64,000 nucleotides of DNA from Microterricola pindariensis (lineage in GTDB: Bacteria; Actinomycetota; Actinomycetes; Actinomycetales; Microbacteriaceae). The notes below the pieces were generated by a model. It was not told the origin of the DNA. It did no database searches and was given only the letters and a program-made list of their open reading frames with translations. The stretch covers positions 1 through 64,000 of the forward strand of contig NZ_MPZN01000010.1 of assembly GCF_002936985.1 (NCBI RefSeq). Reading direction: 5' to 3'. The position numbers were made by a program, and so were the translations under genes. Positions 34,085 through 43,776 of the stretch are shown here, one piece after another (the stretch's first letter is position 1; each line of letters starts with the position of its first letter).

Positions 34085-35158
34085 ATGAGCGATGAACCGC
34101 AGGTACTGGTCCGGGTTGCCGACGGGGTCGGCCGGCTCACGCTCAACCGCCCACGGGTGCTCAACGCGTTGAACGCCGGGATGGTCGACACCCTGACCGA
34201 GGTGCTGCAGGGGTGGGCGGGCGACAGCGAGGTGTCCGTGGTCGTGCTCGACGGCGCGGGCGAGCGCGGCTTCTGCGCCGGCGGCGACATCCGCGAGCTG
34301 GCCGAGAACACGGCGGCGGGCAAGCACGCGGGCGCCCGGGAGTTCTTCCGCGCCGAGTACCGGCTGAATGCCATGATCGCCGAGTACCCCAAGCCCGTCG
34401 TCGCTCTGATGGACGGCATCACGATGGGCGGCGGCATCGGCCTGGCCGGGCACGCCGCGATCCGCATCGTCACCGAGCGCTCCCGCCTGGCGATGCCCGA
34501 GACGCGCATCGGCTTCACCCCCGACGTCGGCGGCAGCTGGCTGCTTGCCCGGGCGCCGGGGGAGCTCGGCACCTACCTCGCGCTGAGCTCGGCGAGCATG
34601 GCGGCGGCGGATGCCATCGACACCGGCTTCGCCGACTTCTACCTGCCCAGCGAGCTGCTGCCGCACCTGCTCCAGGCGCTCGCCGAGCGCGCGGACCCGG
34701 GCTCTCCGGCCGAGATCGCGATGCTCTTCGACGAGACGCCGGAACCGCTGGTCGCCGACGGCGAAACGTTTCAGTCACTGCATTCGCGCCGTGAGTGGAT
34801 CGACGCCTGCTACTCGGCTGACACCGTTCCCGGGATCCTCGAGCGCCTGCGCGCCCGGCCCGAGGCCGAGGCGGCACAGGCCGCCGAGGAACTCGGGCGG
34901 CTCTCGCCGACGGCGCTTGCCGTGACGCTGGCGGCGCTACGCGCTGCGCGCCGGCTGCCGAGCCTGCGCGCGGCCCTCGAGCAGGAGTACCGCGTCGGCG
35001 CGTGGCTGCTCGAGCAGCCCGACTTCGCCGAGGGCGTGCGCGCCCTGCTGATCGATAAGGATCGCAGCCCCCGCTGGGAGCCGGCGACCCTGGCCGCGCT
35101 GCACGCGGATGCCGCGGCGTCCGCCCTCGCGCACCGCCCGGCCGAGCCGCTCTGGTAG
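34085..35158 (+). CDS. 3-hydroxyisobutyryl-CoA hydrolase (enoyl-CoA hydratase/isomerase fold)
   Basis: A 357-residue crotonase-fold protein. The oxyanion-hole segments are GFCAGGDIRELAE and DGITMGGGIGLAGH. ETRIGFTPDVGGSWLLAR and the long C-terminal extension (EWIDACYSADT region) separate HIBCH from the roughly 260-residue hydratases. HIBCH releases 3-hydroxyisobutyrate in valine breakdown, whose product feeds propionyl-CoA. The prp genes 3 kb downstream would use that propionyl-CoA, though no shared control is seen. Confidence 0.88.
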   Translation: MSDEPQVLVRVADGVGRLTLNRPRVLNALNAGMVDTLTEVLQGWAGDSEVSVVVLDGAGERGFCAGGDIRELAENTAAGKHAGAREFFRAEYRLNAMIAEYPKPVVALMDGITMGGGIGLAGHAAIRIVTERSRLAMPETRIGFTPDVGGSWLLARAPGELGTYLALSSASMAAADAIDTGFADFYLPSELLPHLLQALAERADPGSPAEIAMLFDETPEPLVADGETFQSLHSRREWIDACYSADTVPGILERLRARPEAEAAQAAEELGRLSPTALAVTLAALRAARRLPSLRAALEQEYRVGAWLLEQPDFAEGVRALLIDKDRSPRWEPATLAALHADAAASALAHRPAEPLW

Positions 35159-35228
35159 GCCGAGGCCTCCTCACAACGCGGTCGACGGAGCGGGCGGCGC
35201 CGCGAAGCACCTCCGCGGCTGCCGGCCG

Positions 35229-36062
35229 CTAGGCCAGCGGCGCCCGTGCCGAAGCGAGCGCGGGATCACCCTCGCGGGCGGCGATGCGGCCCCGGATGAA
35301 GAAGACGAGCACGAGGCCGGTGATGATCACCACGATGTTGCCGAGGCCCGCGATCGTGGCGAGCGGGCCGTCCGTCGGGTGCGCGGTCTGCAGGAAGATG
35401 CTCGAGTCGGTGCTGGCGTGCAGCAGGATCGGCCAGATGATGTTGCCGGTCACGCGGAGCGTGAGGTACATGCAGATGCCGAACGCGAAGGTGTAGACGA
35501 GCTGAACCAGCGTCGGGAACAGGTCCTGGCCGCCGAGCAGGTTGCCGGCGTGCAGCGCAGAGAAGATGGCTGCCGAGACGAGCGCCACCGCCATCTCCGA
35601 GTGCCCGGCCTTGCGCATGATGTTCACGACGTAGCCGCGGGTGAGCACCTCTTCCGCGAAGCCGACGAACAGGGCCGCAATCAGCCAGGCCGCAACCAGG
35701 TCAAACCCGGCCGCCTCGTAGTCGAGGGTCGCGAAGCGCAGGATGTTGAAGAGGAGCACCGCCGCGACGGCGATCCACATCCACCAGCTGCCGCGGATGG
35801 GCTGGCGGCCGAACAGTTCGCGGAGCCAACCCAGCGACAGCCCGAAGAGCACCAGGATCACACTGCCGAGCATGATCGGAAGCGCATACGCGATGAGGAC
35901 GAAGGCGGCGCTGTCCTGGTCGACACCTACAGCCAGCGGCACGAAGAGGAGCGAGCCGAGCTCGTAGAGTGCGAAGTAGGCGGCGGCGAGGATGACCGCC
36001 TTCCACCACCCTCCGCGTTCCCAGAATCGCTTCCATGGGGACAGTGACGCGTAGTCGGGCAT
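35229..36062 (-). CDS. CPBP-family intramembrane metalloprotease
   Basis: A 277-residue membrane protein with about eight helices. The three CPBP/Abi motifs are in order: FAEEVLTRGY (paired Glu and Arg), FSALHAGNL and ILLHASTDSS, with the His and Glu residues expected at the site. Family members cleave prenylated or other membrane substrates. The target here is unknown. A GGAG lies 5 bases before the ATG. Confidence 0.9.
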   Translation of the reverse strand: MPDYASLSPWKRFWERGGWWKAVILAAAYFALYELGSLLFVPLAVGVDQDSAAFVLIAYALPIMLGSVILVLFGLSLGWLRELFGRQPIRGSWWMWIAVAAVLLFNILRFATLDYEAAGFDLVAAWLIAALFVGFAEEVLTRGYVVNIMRKAGHSEMAVALVSAAIFSALHAGNLLGGQDLFPTLVQLVYTFAFGICMYLTLRVTGNIIWPILLHASTDSSIFLQTAHPTDGPLATIAGLGNIVVIITGLVLVFFIRGRIAAREGDPALASARAPLA

Positions 36063-36203
36063 GGGGCTCCATCGGTGAAGGGGTGGATGGCCGGTGCGAC
36101 CTCAGCAAAAATGCTAGCGGCTCACCCGCCCGGGACTCAATGCGAGGCCCGCTGCCCGGATGCCGCCCCGCGCACTGGTCTCGGCCGCGCTCTGCAGCGT
36201 TCC

Positions 36204-36211
36204 TGTATACA
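36204..36211. promoter_or_regulatory. GntR operator half of a pair (TGTATACA)
   Basis: TGTATACA is a perfect 8-bp palindrome matching the T-GT-N-N-AC-A core of FadR-type GntR sites. It lies 63 bp (about six helical turns) upstream of the second copy at 36267-36274. The 255-bp gap 36063-36318 otherwise holds only the divergent promoters. Confidence 0.65.
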
Positions 36212-36262
36212 TTCGGTGTCAAAAGTTCGCCCCCGACTGGCATTATCCCCACGTCGACCCCT

Positions 36263-36278
36263 ACTATGTATACATAGT
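36263..36278. promoter_or_regulatory. GntR operator, perfect 16-bp palindrome
   Basis: ACTATGTATACATAGT is a perfect palindrome, with the TGTATACA core shared with 36204-36211. It lies 40 bases before the GntR start, so the regulator probably controls itself and the prp genes behind it. Confidence 0.82.
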
Positions 36279-36318
36279 GGGCTTCACGGCCGCCACACGG
36301 ACACACAAAGGGGGCGAC

Positions 36319-36987
36319 ATGCGCGCTGGAGACCGGGCATACGAAACCCTCCGCACCGAGATCCTCGACGGCGTTCTGCGCCCGGGCACCGTGCTCGCCG
36401 AGGTGGAGCAGTCCATCCGGCTCGGCGTCTCCCGCACCCCCGTGCGCGAGGCCCTCACCCGGCTGACCGCCGACCGGCTGGTCACCGCGCTCTCCGGGCG
36501 CGGCCTCGTCGTCAGCGAGATCTCCCCGGACAACATCGTCGGGCTGTACGAGCTGCGCCAGGCGCTGGAGGGCCAGGCGGCCATGCTCGCCGCCCGCCGC
36601 CGCGACGACGTCGCCTTCCGCCAGTTGCAGCGCCGACTCGGCAGCGCCCCGACCCTCCTCGAGCAGGGCGATGAAGGCCTCCGCGAGTACTTCGCCCTCG
36701 TCGACGACATCGACCAGGCCATCGACGAGGCCGTCGACAACGACTACCTCGTCGCCGCCCTGCAGAGCGTGCGGCTGCACTCCAGCCGCATCCGCAGGCT
36801 CGCCAGCCACGACCACGACCGCCTCCGGCAGGCGGCATCCGAGCACCTCCTGATCGTCGAGGCGATCCTGGCCGGCGACGCGTCCCTCGCCAGCCACGCC
36901 ACCCACGTGCACCTGCACAAGAGCTTGACCAACGCCCTCTCCAGCGCCGAGAGTGAAGCGACGAGCACCGCCAGCAACACCGTTTAG
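36319..36987 (+). CDS. GntR-family regulator (FCD/FadR type), likely controller of prpDBC
   Basis: A 222-residue regulator. The winged HTH is at about residues 8-70 ([21 protein letters not shown], then the core [18 protein letters not shown]). The all-helical FCD ligand domain follows, with metal-type His residues near the end (ATHVHLH). The ATG at 36319 follows AAAGGGGGCG. prpD begins 34 bases downstream, which makes propionate or methylcitrate intermediates plausible effectors. It does not resemble the sigma-54 PrpR of enterobacteria. Confidence 0.9.
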   Translation: MRAGDRAYETLRTEILDGVLRPGTVLAEVEQSIRLGVSRTPVREALTRLTADRLVTALSGRGLVVSEISPDNIVGLYELRQALEGQAAMLAARRRDDVAFRQLQRRLGSAPTLLEQGDEGLREYFALVDDIDQAIDEAVDNDYLVAALQSVRLHSSRIRRLASHDHDRLRQAASEHLLIVEAILAGDASLASHATHVHLHKSLTNALSSAESEATSTASNTV

Positions 36988-37021
36988 ACACGCACCCCGC
37001 AGCACGACGAAAGGACCATCC

Positions 37022-38560
37022 GTGCAGACTCACCACCTTCGAGTGCACCGCAGCGACGAGAACCTCGCCCGCGAGGGCCAGCTGGCCTACAAGCTCGCCG
37101 AGCTCGCCGCCGACCCCGTCGAGGTGAGCGAGGAGGTCACCGAGATGGTGATCAACCGCGTGATCGACAACGCCGCCGTCGCCGCGGCATCGCTCACCCG
37201 CGCGCCCGTCGTCTCGGCCCGCTCGCAGGCCACCTCGCACCCCGTCTCGGTGCACGGCGCCGGCGCCAACGTCTTCGGCCTCGACCCGGCCCGGCGCACC
37301 AGTCCAGAGTGGGCGGCCTGGGCCAACGGCGTCGCCGTGCGCGAGCTCGACTACCACGACACCTTCCTGGCCGCCGAGTACTCGCACCCCGGCGACAACA
37401 TCCCGGCGATCCTCGCCGTCGCCCAGCACCTCGCCGAGAAGCGCGAGCTCAGCGGCCGCGAGCTGGTGCGCGGCATCGCCACCGGCTACGAGATCCAGAT
37501 CGACCTGGTCAAGGCGATCAGCCTGCACAAGCACAAGATCGACCACGTCGCCCACCTCGGCCCGAGCGCCGCCGCCGGCATCGGCACCCTGCTCGGCCTC
37601 GACGTCGACACGATCTTCCAGTCCATCGGCCAGGCGCTGCACACCACGACGGCCACCCGCCAGTCGCGGAAGGGCGAGATCTCCTCCTGGAAGGCGCACG
37701 CCCCGGCCTTCGCCGGCAAGATGGCCGTCGAGGCCGTCGACCGCGCGATGCGCGGCGAGACCAGCCCGACCCCCATCTACGAGGGCGAGGACGGCGTCAT
37801 CGCCTGGCTGCTCGACGGCCCGGATGCCGCCTACGAGGTGTCGCTGCCCGAGCGCGGCGAGGCCAAGCGCGCCATCCTCGACAGCTACACCAAGGAGCAC
37901 TCGGCCGAGTACCAGGCGCAGGCCATCATCGACCTGGCCCGCCGCCTGCACAACGACTACCCGCTGATCCTCGACAACGTCGAGAACATCGCAAGCGTCG
38001 TGCTGCACACCTCGCACCACACGCACTACGTGATCGGCTCCGGTGCCAACGACCCGCAGAAGTACGACCCGACGGCCAGCCGCGAGACGCTGGACCACTC
38101 GATCCCGTACATCTTCACCGTCGCCCTGCAGGACGGTAGCTGGCACCACGTCGATTCCTACGCCCCGGCCCGCGCCCAGCGCCCGGACACGGTCGCGCTG
38201 TGGAACAAGTTCAGCACCGTCGAGGACCCGGAGTGGACCCGCCGCTACCACTCACTCGACGTGAACGAGAAGGCCTTCGGCGGCAAGGTCGTCATCACCC
38301 TGACCGACGGCAGCACCATCGTCGACGAGATCGCCGTCGCCGACGCCCACCCGCTCGGCGCCCGCCCCTTCGCCCGCGCCGACTACATCAACAAGTTCCG
38401 GATGCTGGCCGAGCCGGTGCTCTCCGGCGCCGAGATCGACCGCTTCATCGCCCTGGCCGAGCGCCTGCCAGAGCTCGGCCCGGCCGAGCTCGGCGGGCTC
38501 ACCTTCCAGGCGACCCCCGGCGTGCTCTCCTCGGTCGCCACCCCGGAGGGGATCTTCTAA
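37022..38560 (+). CDS. prpD: 2-methylcitrate dehydratase (MmgE/PrpD family)
   Basis: PrpD dehydrates 2-methylcitrate to 2-methyl-cis-aconitate in propionyl-CoA oxidation. The 512-residue protein has the family blocks [42 protein letters not shown] and [21 protein letters not shown]. The GTG at 37022 follows AAAGGA. Its TAA overlaps the prpB ATG by one base (TAATG), so dehydratase and lyase are coupled. Confidence 0.95.
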   Translation: MQTHHLRVHRSDENLAREGQLAYKLAELAADPVEVSEEVTEMVINRVIDNAAVAAASLTRAPVVSARSQATSHPVSVHGAGANVFGLDPARRTSPEWAAWANGVAVRELDYHDTFLAAEYSHPGDNIPAILAVAQHLAEKRELSGRELVRGIATGYEIQIDLVKAISLHKHKIDHVAHLGPSAAAGIGTLLGLDVDTIFQSIGQALHTTTATRQSRKGEISSWKAHAPAFAGKMAVEAVDRAMRGETSPTPIYEGEDGVIAWLLDGPDAAYEVSLPERGEAKRAILDSYTKEHSAEYQAQAIIDLARRLHNDYPLILDNVENIASVVLHTSHHTHYVIGSGANDPQKYDPTASRETLDHSIPYIFTVALQDGSWHHVDSYAPARAQRPDTVALWNKFSTVEDPEWTRRYHSLDVNEKAFGGKVVITLTDGSTIVDEIAVADAHPLGARPFARADYINKFRMLAEPVLSGAEIDRFIALAERLPELGPAELGGLTFQATPGVLSSVATPEGIF

Positions 38561-39459
38561 TGCTGTACGCCCAGACCACCCCGGCCGAGAAGCGCATCGC
38601 GTTCCGTGCCGGCCTCGCCAGCGGAGAGCTGCTGCGCTTCCCCGGCGCGTTCAACCCGCTCTCGGCCCGACTGATCGAGAAGAAAGGCTTCGACGGCGTC
38701 TACATCTCCGGCGCCGTGCTGAGCGCCGACCTCGGCCTGCCCGACATCGGCCTGACCACGCTCACCGAGGTGGCCGGCCGGGCCAAGCAGATTGCCCGGA
38801 TGACCGAGCTGCCCGCGATCGTCGACGCCGACACCGGCTTCGGCGAGCCGATGAACGTCGCCCGCACCGTGCAGGAGATGGAGGATGCCGGCCTGGCCGG
38901 CATGCACATCGAGGACCAGATCAACCCGAAGCGCTGCGGCCACCTCGACGGCAAGCAGGTCGTCGACTCCGACACGGCAATCAAGCGCATCCGCGCCGCC
39001 GTCGACGCCCGCCGCGACCCGAACTTCCTCATCATGGCGCGCACCGACATCGCAGCCGTCGACGGCCTGGAGGCCGCGATCGACCGGGCCAAGCGCCTCG
39101 TCGACGCCGGCGCCGACGCCATCTTCCCCGAGGCGATGCGCTCGCTCGAGGAGTTCGCGGCGATGCGCGCGGCCGTGGACGTGCCGCTGCTGGCCAACAT
39201 GACCGAGTTCGGCAAGAGCGAGCTCTTCACCGTCGAGCAGCTGCAGGGCATCGGCATGAACATGGTCATCTGGCCGGTGTCGATGCTGCGCCTGGCGATG
39301 GGAGCCACCGCGCGCGGCCTCGACTCGCTGACGGATGCCGGCACGCTCGAGCCCCTGCTCGGCGAGATGCAGCACCGGGCAGACCTCTACGAGCTGATCG
39401 ACTACGAGGGCTACAACCACTTCGACTCCGGAGTGTTCAACTTCACTGTCACGAAATAG
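38560..39459 (+). CDS. prpB: 2-methylisocitrate lyase
   Basis: PrpB splits 2-methylisocitrate into succinate and pyruvate. The 299-residue ICL-superfamily enzyme carries the catalytic KRCGH at residues 124-128, the Mg site in AIVDADTGFGEP and MARTDIAA. It is shorter than isocitrate lyase, as expected for PrpB. The start overlaps the prpD stop. A 76-bp gap then leads to prpC. Confidence 0.95.
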   Translation: MLYAQTTPAEKRIAFRAGLASGELLRFPGAFNPLSARLIEKKGFDGVYISGAVLSADLGLPDIGLTTLTEVAGRAKQIARMTELPAIVDADTGFGEPMNVARTVQEMEDAGLAGMHIEDQINPKRCGHLDGKQVVDSDTAIKRIRAAVDARRDPNFLIMARTDIAAVDGLEAAIDRAKRLVDAGADAIFPEAMRSLEEFAAMRAAVDVPLLANMTEFGKSELFTVEQLQGIGMNMVIWPVSMLRLAMGATARGLDSLTDAGTLEPLLGEMQHRADLYELIDYEGYNHFDSGVFNFTVTK

Positions 39460-39535
39460 TGTGTTGCGGGCCGGCGTGAATCCGGCCGCGGCATCCGCAC
39501 CACCCCCGCACCACGAGCAAAGGAATCAGACGACG

Positions 39536-40657
39536 ATGACTGACGAGACTCCCACCATCTTCAAGGGCCTGGCCGGGGTGCCTGTGGACTTCACCGCGAT
39601 CTCCAAGGTGAATCCGGACACCAACTCGCTGCTCTACCGCGGCTACCCGGTGCAGGAGCTGGCCTCAATGTGCAGCTACGAGGAGGTCGCCTGGCTGCTC
39701 TGGTACGGCGAGCTGCCGACCCGCGCCGAGCTGGACGGCTTCATGGCGGAGGAGCGGGCCTCGCGCACACTCGCCCCGAACGTGCGTCGCGCGATCGACG
39801 ACCTGCCGCTCAGCACGCACCCGATGGACGTCTGCCGCACCGCCGTCAGCATCATCGGGGCCAACGACCCGGATGCCGAGGACAACGCGCCGGAGCAGAA
39901 CCTGCGCAAGGCGAAGCACCTGTTCGCCCAGCTGCCGGCGATCGTCGCGTACGACCAGCGCCGCCGCCACGGGCAGGAGCTCGTCGAGCCGCGCGCCGAC
40001 CTCGACTACTCGCAGAACTTCCTCTGGATGACGTTCGGCGAGGAGGCCGACCCGGCCGTCGTAGACGCTTTCCGGGTGTCGCTGGTGCTCTACGCCGAGC
40101 ACTCGTTCAACGCCTCCACCTTCACGGCGCGCGTGATCGCCTCGACGCTCTCCGACATCTACTCGGCTGTGACCGGCGCGATCGGCGCGCTCAAGGGGCC
40201 GCTGCACGGCGGGGCGAACGAGGCCGTCATGCACACCTTCGACGAGATCGGCTCCGCCGACAAGGCCGAGGCGTGGCTCGAGGAGGCCCTCGCCCGCAAG
40301 GCCAAGATCATGGGCTTCGGGCACCGCGTCTACAAGAACGGCGACTCCCGCGTTCCGACGATGCGCACCGCGCTGGAGGCGATGGCCGCGCACTACGAGC
40401 GGCCGGACATGCTCGAGCTCTACGAGGCGCTGGAGACCGCGATGGTGTCGCGCAAGAACATCAAGCCGAACCTCGACTACCCGGCCGGCCCGACGTACCA
40501 CCTGATGGGCTTCGACACCGAGACGTTCACGCCGATCTTCGTGGCCGCCCGCGTCGTCGGCTGGACCGCGCACGTGATGGAGCAGCTCGCGTCCAACGCG
40601 CTGATCCGGCCGCTCTCGGTGTACAACGGCGTCGACCAGCGGGAGCTGCCCGCGTGA
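39536..40657 (+). CDS. prpC: 2-methylcitrate synthase (citrate synthase family)
   Basis: PrpC condenses propionyl-CoA with oxaloacetate. The 373-residue protein has the citrate-synthase catalytic His in GPLHGGANEAV, the second His in GFGHRVYKNGD and the Asp/Arg sites further on. Assignment to methylcitrate rather than citrate rests on the prpD-prpB context. The ATG at 39536 follows AAAGGA. An earlier in-frame ATG at 39461 lies too close to prpB and has no ribosome site. Confidence 0.92.
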   Translation: MTDETPTIFKGLAGVPVDFTAISKVNPDTNSLLYRGYPVQELASMCSYEEVAWLLWYGELPTRAELDGFMAEERASRTLAPNVRRAIDDLPLSTHPMDVCRTAVSIIGANDPDAEDNAPEQNLRKAKHLFAQLPAIVAYDQRRRHGQELVEPRADLDYSQNFLWMTFGEEADPAVVDAFRVSLVLYAEHSFNASTFTARVIASTLSDIYSAVTGAIGALKGPLHGGANEAVMHTFDEIGSADKAEAWLEEALARKAKIMGFGHRVYKNGDSRVPTMRTALEAMAAHYERPDMLELYEALETAMVSRKNIKPNLDYPAGPTYHLMGFDTETFTPIFVAARVVGWTAHVMEQLASNALIRPLSVYNGVDQRELPA

Positions 40658-40672
40658 GCTGGCTCCACCTCC

Positions 40673-40775
40673 GCTGGTCGAGTAGCGAGGAACGAGCGTG
40701 TCGAGACCTCGCGCGTGGATGCTCTCGCGGGAGCGTGATTTCGATACGGCCGTAGACGGCCTGCTCAATCGACGG
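40673..40775. repeat. Degenerate copy of the TTGGTCGAGTAG repeat family
   Basis: It begins GCTGGTCGAGTAGCGAGG like the complete copies and keeps TCGATACGGCC, but the right end is changed (CTCAATCGACGGG) and inner arms have diverged. It lies between prpC and the thioesterase gene and appears to be an old copy. Confidence 0.7.
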
Positions 40776-40833
40776 GAGCGCGCGGGCTTTGAGGATTCGC
40801 ACAACAGATTCCGTTGCATCCGCACCTCGCAGA

Positions 40834-40839
40834 TAGCGT
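40834..40839 (+). promoter_or_regulatory. -10 box (TAGCGT) of the thioesterase gene
   Basis: TAGCGT ends 7 bases before the ATG at 40847, which supports a leaderless start there. Confidence 0.55.
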
Positions 40840-40846
40840 GAGGCCC

Positions 40847-41413
40847 ATGCACATGTTCTTCCGCACGATGATGCACATGCTGGTGTTCTCGCGGCGCAAG
40901 CCGCGCCTCGGCCACTACGACGTCGCCCACACCAACTTCCGGGTGCTGCCGACCGACCTCGACATCCTGAACCACATGAACAACGGCGTCTACCTGTCGA
41001 TCATGGACGTCGCCCGCTTCGACATGCTCGTGCGCAACGGCGTCTGGGCGATCTTCAAGGAACGCGGCTGGTACCCGGTCGTCGTCGCCGAGACGATCAG
41101 CTTCCGCAAGTCGCTCGAGCCGTGGCAGCGCTTCACGATCGAGTCGCGCATCCTCGGCTTCGACGACAAGGCCGTCTACGTCGAGCAGCGCTTCGTGCGC
41201 CCCGATGCCGACGGCAACCCCGAGATCTACGCCCAGGGCTTCATCCGCGGCCGCTTCCTCAAGCGCAGCGGCGGCGTCGTGGCGATCGAGGATCTGCTCG
41301 AGGCCGTCGGTGCCGTGCCGGAGGAGATGGAGCTGCCCGAGTGGCTGCTGCGCTGGGCCCCGGATGTCGCCCTGCCGGCCACCCGTGCCGAGGCGCCCTC
41401 CGTCTGGAGCTAG
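40847..41413 (+). CDS. Thioesterase-family (hot-dog fold) protein
   Basis: A 188-residue hot-dog protein. LGHYDVAHTNFRVLPTDLDILNHMNNGVYLSIMDVARFD is the 4HBT-type active-site region, with the D-x-L-x-H-M-N-N core, and AETISFRKSLEPWQRF follows. Members hydrolyse acyl-CoA thioesters. The acyl group here is unknown. The start at 40847 is chosen from the -10 box spacing; a second ATG two codons later is equally near the box. Confidence 0.87.
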   Translation: MHMFFRTMMHMLVFSRRKPRLGHYDVAHTNFRVLPTDLDILNHMNNGVYLSIMDVARFDMLVRNGVWAIFKERGWYPVVVAETISFRKSLEPWQRFTIESRILGFDDKAVYVEQRFVRPDADGNPEIYAQGFIRGRFLKRSGGVVAIEDLLEAVGAVPEEMELPEWLLRWAPDVALPATRAEAPSVWS

Positions 41414-41437
41414 GCGAACCCCGCTCCGATCCGTCCA

Positions 41438-41494
41438 CGCCAGTTCGGCCGGGTCTGCGCCAGCTGAGCTGGCGCAGACCCGGCCGAACTGGCG
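41438..41494. repeat. Perfect 57-bp intergenic palindrome (CGCCAGTTC family)
   Basis: A 28-base arm from CGCCAGTTCGGCC to GCGCCAGCT is followed by a single G (41466) and its exact 28-base reverse complement. It lies 25 bases after the thioesterase stop. The outer ends CGCCAGTTC/GAACTGGCG recur in the palindromes at 47315 and 50293. It could end the thioesterase transcript. No T-run follows. Confidence 0.85.
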
Positions 41495-41518
41495 CAACCT
41501 GCCGTTCTCCGCCGGCAT

Positions 41519-41600
41519 TTATGACGAAACGGTAACAAAAAGACCGTGTAATTTTGCCGGAGTGTTTACGGAAAAAATAAGCTCACTTAGGGTTTCAGGC
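41519..41600 (+). promoter_or_regulatory. AT-rich promoter region of the ROK-ABC-sulfatase operon
   Basis: This 82-bp stretch has far less G+C than its surroundings, with runs such as AACAAAAAG, GTAATTTTG and GGAAAAAATAAG. CGGTAAC and GTTTACGG form an imperfect inverted pair. It probably contains the promoter and regulator site, but no exact boxes can be assigned. Confidence 0.5.
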
Positions 41601-42860
41601 ATGGCTGAGCTCGAAGGTGCGCATGCCCTCGTGCGGAGGACCCACGAGGAGCGCGTTCTGCGTGCCCTGCGCGAGCTCGGCGCCCTCAGTCGGGCCGAGA
41701 TCTCCGAGCGCGTCGGCCTCTCCCGCACCACCACCTCCGAGATCACGGCCGAGCTCATCCAGCGCCGCGCGATCGTCGTCGTGGCCCCGGATGCCGCGGA
41801 GCGCGCCGGCCGCGGGCGCCCCGCCGAGCGCCTCGTGCTCGACCCCGGGGCTGGCCAGGTCATCGGCATCGACTTCAGCCACGGCCGCGTGTACGCCGTC
41901 GTCGTCGACGCGAGCCAGCAGATCATCGCCGCCGGCGTCGCCGACTACGGCACCGGCTCCGCCTGGACCGAGCGCGCCGAGATCGCCTTCGCCCTGCTCG
42001 ACCGGCTGAAGTCCCAGCACGAGGTGCACTACGGCGCCCTCCAGGGCATCGGCCTCGGCTTCCCCGGCCCCTTCTCGGCCAACGGCGCCCGCCTGGCCCT
42101 CGGCCGCGACCGCCGCGACACCTCCGCCGTGGACGGCGCCCGCGAGCTGCTGCAGTGCTTCACCGAGCGCTTCGCCGCCCCCGTGCACATCGACAACAAC
42201 GCCCGCCTCGCCGGCCTCGCCGAGGCGATCTGGGGCGGCCAGACGCCCTCGTCCAGCCTGCTCTACCTGCGACTCTCGCAGGGCCTCGGCGGCGGCCTGG
42301 TGCTCGGCGGCACCCTGGAGACGGGCGCGTCCGGCTACGCCGGCGAGATCGGCCACATCACGGTCGCCGTCGACGGCCTGGACTGCCGCTGCGGCAAGCG
42401 CGGCTGCCTGGAGACCATCGCCTCGATCCCCGCCGTGCTCGCCGAGTGCGCCCGCCGCGGGGCCACCCTCCCCGACCTGGACGCCCTGCAGGGCGCGGCC
42501 GAGAACGGCGACCCCATCGCCACCGCCGTGCTGCGCGAGGTCGGCGTCGCCGTCGGCCGCGTGCTGGGCGGCCTCGCCACTGCGCTCGACCCGGCCGAGA
42601 TCGTGATCGGCGGGCCGCTCGCGCTCGCCGCCCCGATGATCGTCGACCAGGCGCGCGCCTCCATCGCCTACGAGCTTCTCCCCATCCCGCAGGCCGAACC
42701 GGTCGTGCGCGCGGCGACCCTCGGCTCCGACGACGGGGCCCGCGGCGCCGTCGCAGCGGTGCTGCGCCGGTCGTCGCTGCTCGAGCGCTACCAGAGCGCC
42801 CCGGCATCCGCCCCCACAGATTCTCAGTCGCCAGTTTCATTGCAAAGGAGCACCACATGA
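41601..42860 (+). CDS. ROK-family transcriptional regulator (NagC/XylR type)
   Basis: A 419-residue regulator. The N-terminal winged helix is at about residues 15-65 ([30 protein letters not shown]). The ROK sugar-kinase-like domain follows, with [39 protein letters not shown] and the zinc motif [14 protein letters not shown] regulators usually sense sugars. Here it heads an importer and sulfatase operon, so a sulfated sugar or ester is a possible effector. Its stop overlaps a strong start for a 17-residue ORF. Confidence 0.92.
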   Translation: MAELEGAHALVRRTHEERVLRALRELGALSRAEISERVGLSRTTTSEITAELIQRRAIVVVAPDAAERAGRGRPAERLVLDPGAGQVIGIDFSHGRVYAVVVDASQQIIAAGVADYGTGSAWTERAEIAFALLDRLKSQHEVHYGALQGIGLGFPGPFSANGARLALGRDRRDTSAVDGARELLQCFTERFAAPVHIDNNARLAGLAEAIWGGQTPSSSLLYLRLSQGLGGGLVLGGTLETGASGYAGEIGHITVAVDGLDCRCGKRGCLETIASIPAVLAECARRGATLPDLDALQGAAENGDPIATAVLREVGVAVGRVLGGLATALDPAEIVIGGPLALAAPMIVDQARASIAYELLPIPQAEPVVRAATLGSDDGARGAVAAVLRRSSLLERYQSAPASAPTDSQSPVSLQRSTT

Positions 42861-42910
42861 TCGGCCGCAACGCACCCCGCGCAGAGAAGAAGGCGAGGTG
42901 CGCGCGATGA
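42857..42910 (+). CDS. Putative 17-residue leader peptide (uORF) with one Cys codon
   Basis: The ATG at 42857 has an excellent ribosome site (AAGGAG, 6-base spacing), far better than most genes here. It opens an ORF of 17 codons, [17 protein letters not shown], whose TGA overlaps the permease ATG at 42907. A rare AGG codon and a TGC (Cys) codon lie three and four places before the stop. The ATG also overlaps the ROK stop. It may be a coupling device or a cysteine-sensing leader. A role is inferred, not shown. Confidence 0.5.
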   Translation: MIGRNAPRAEKKARCAR

Positions 42911-43776
42911 CGGCTACAGCCGCCGCCGGCACGGCTACGCCCGGCAAGCACCAGGCGCCCGAAACGGCGACCACCCTGACGGCGACCGTCTCGCCCCAGG
43001 GTGCGCGCGCCGAGAAGAAGCGCCGCTCGAAGCGCTCGCGCACGATGCTCGCCCTCAACGTGTTCTCGGTCGTGGCCGGCATCGGCATCTGGTGGGTGCT
43101 CTCGGTCTCGGGCTTCCGCCTGCCGACGCCGCCGCAGGTGCTCGAGCGCGCCATCCAGCTGACCGTCGACGGCACCCTGTTCGTGGATGCCGGGGCCAGC
43201 CTCGGCCGCGTGCTCGCCGGCTTCGCCCTCGGCACCGCGCTCGCCATCCCGGTCGGCTTCCTCATGGGCTGGTACTGGGTCGCGCGCGGGCTGATGGAGC
43301 CGTGGATCCAGTTCTTCCGCACCATCCCGCCGCTCGCGATCATCCCGCTCGTGATCGTGCTGATGGGCATCGGCGAGCAGCCCAAGATCTTCGTGATCTT
43401 CCTCGCCGCGTTCCTCTCCAGCGTGATCTCGACCTACCAGGGCGTCGTGAGCGTCGACCGCACCCTCATCAACGCGGCCAGGGTGCTGGGTGCAAAGGAC
43501 CCGGCGATCTTCGCCCGCGTCGTCGTGCCGGCATCCACCCCGTTCATCCTGGTGGGCATGCGCGTCGGCCTCGGAGCCGCGTGGGCAACGGTCGTCGCGG
43601 CCGAGCTCATCGCCGCCCAGGTCGGCCTCGGTGCCCGCATGCAGGCCGCGCAGATGTACTACGACCTGCCCACGATCTTCGTCGGGCTGATCACCATTGG
43701 AATCTTCGGCCTCCTCATGGACCGCATCCTGCTGTTCGCCGAAATCAAGCTCACCGGATGGCAGGAACGTCGATGA
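42907..43776 (+). CDS. ABC transporter permease (SsuC/TauC-like)
   Basis: A 289-residue permease of the nitrate/sulfonate/taurine importer type. Six helices follow a polar N-terminus of about 45 residues. The EAA loop is seen in [42 protein letters not shown] lies 9 bases before the ATG at 42907. A GTG at 42898 directly abuts that GAGG and is unlikely. The gene is coupled to the uORF and overlaps the ATPase gene by ATGA. Confidence 0.9.
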   Translation: MTATAAAGTATPGKHQAPETATTLTATVSPQGARAEKKRRSKRSRTMLALNVFSVVAGIGIWWVLSVSGFRLPTPPQVLERAIQLTVDGTLFVDAGASLGRVLAGFALGTALAIPVGFLMGWYWVARGLMEPWIQFFRTIPPLAIIPLVIVLMGIGEQPKIFVIFLAAFLSSVISTYQGVVSVDRTLINAARVLGAKDPAIFARVVVPASTPFILVGMRVGLGAAWATVVAAELIAAQVGLGARMQAAQMYYDLPTIFVGLITIGIFGLLMDRILLFAEIKLTGWQERR

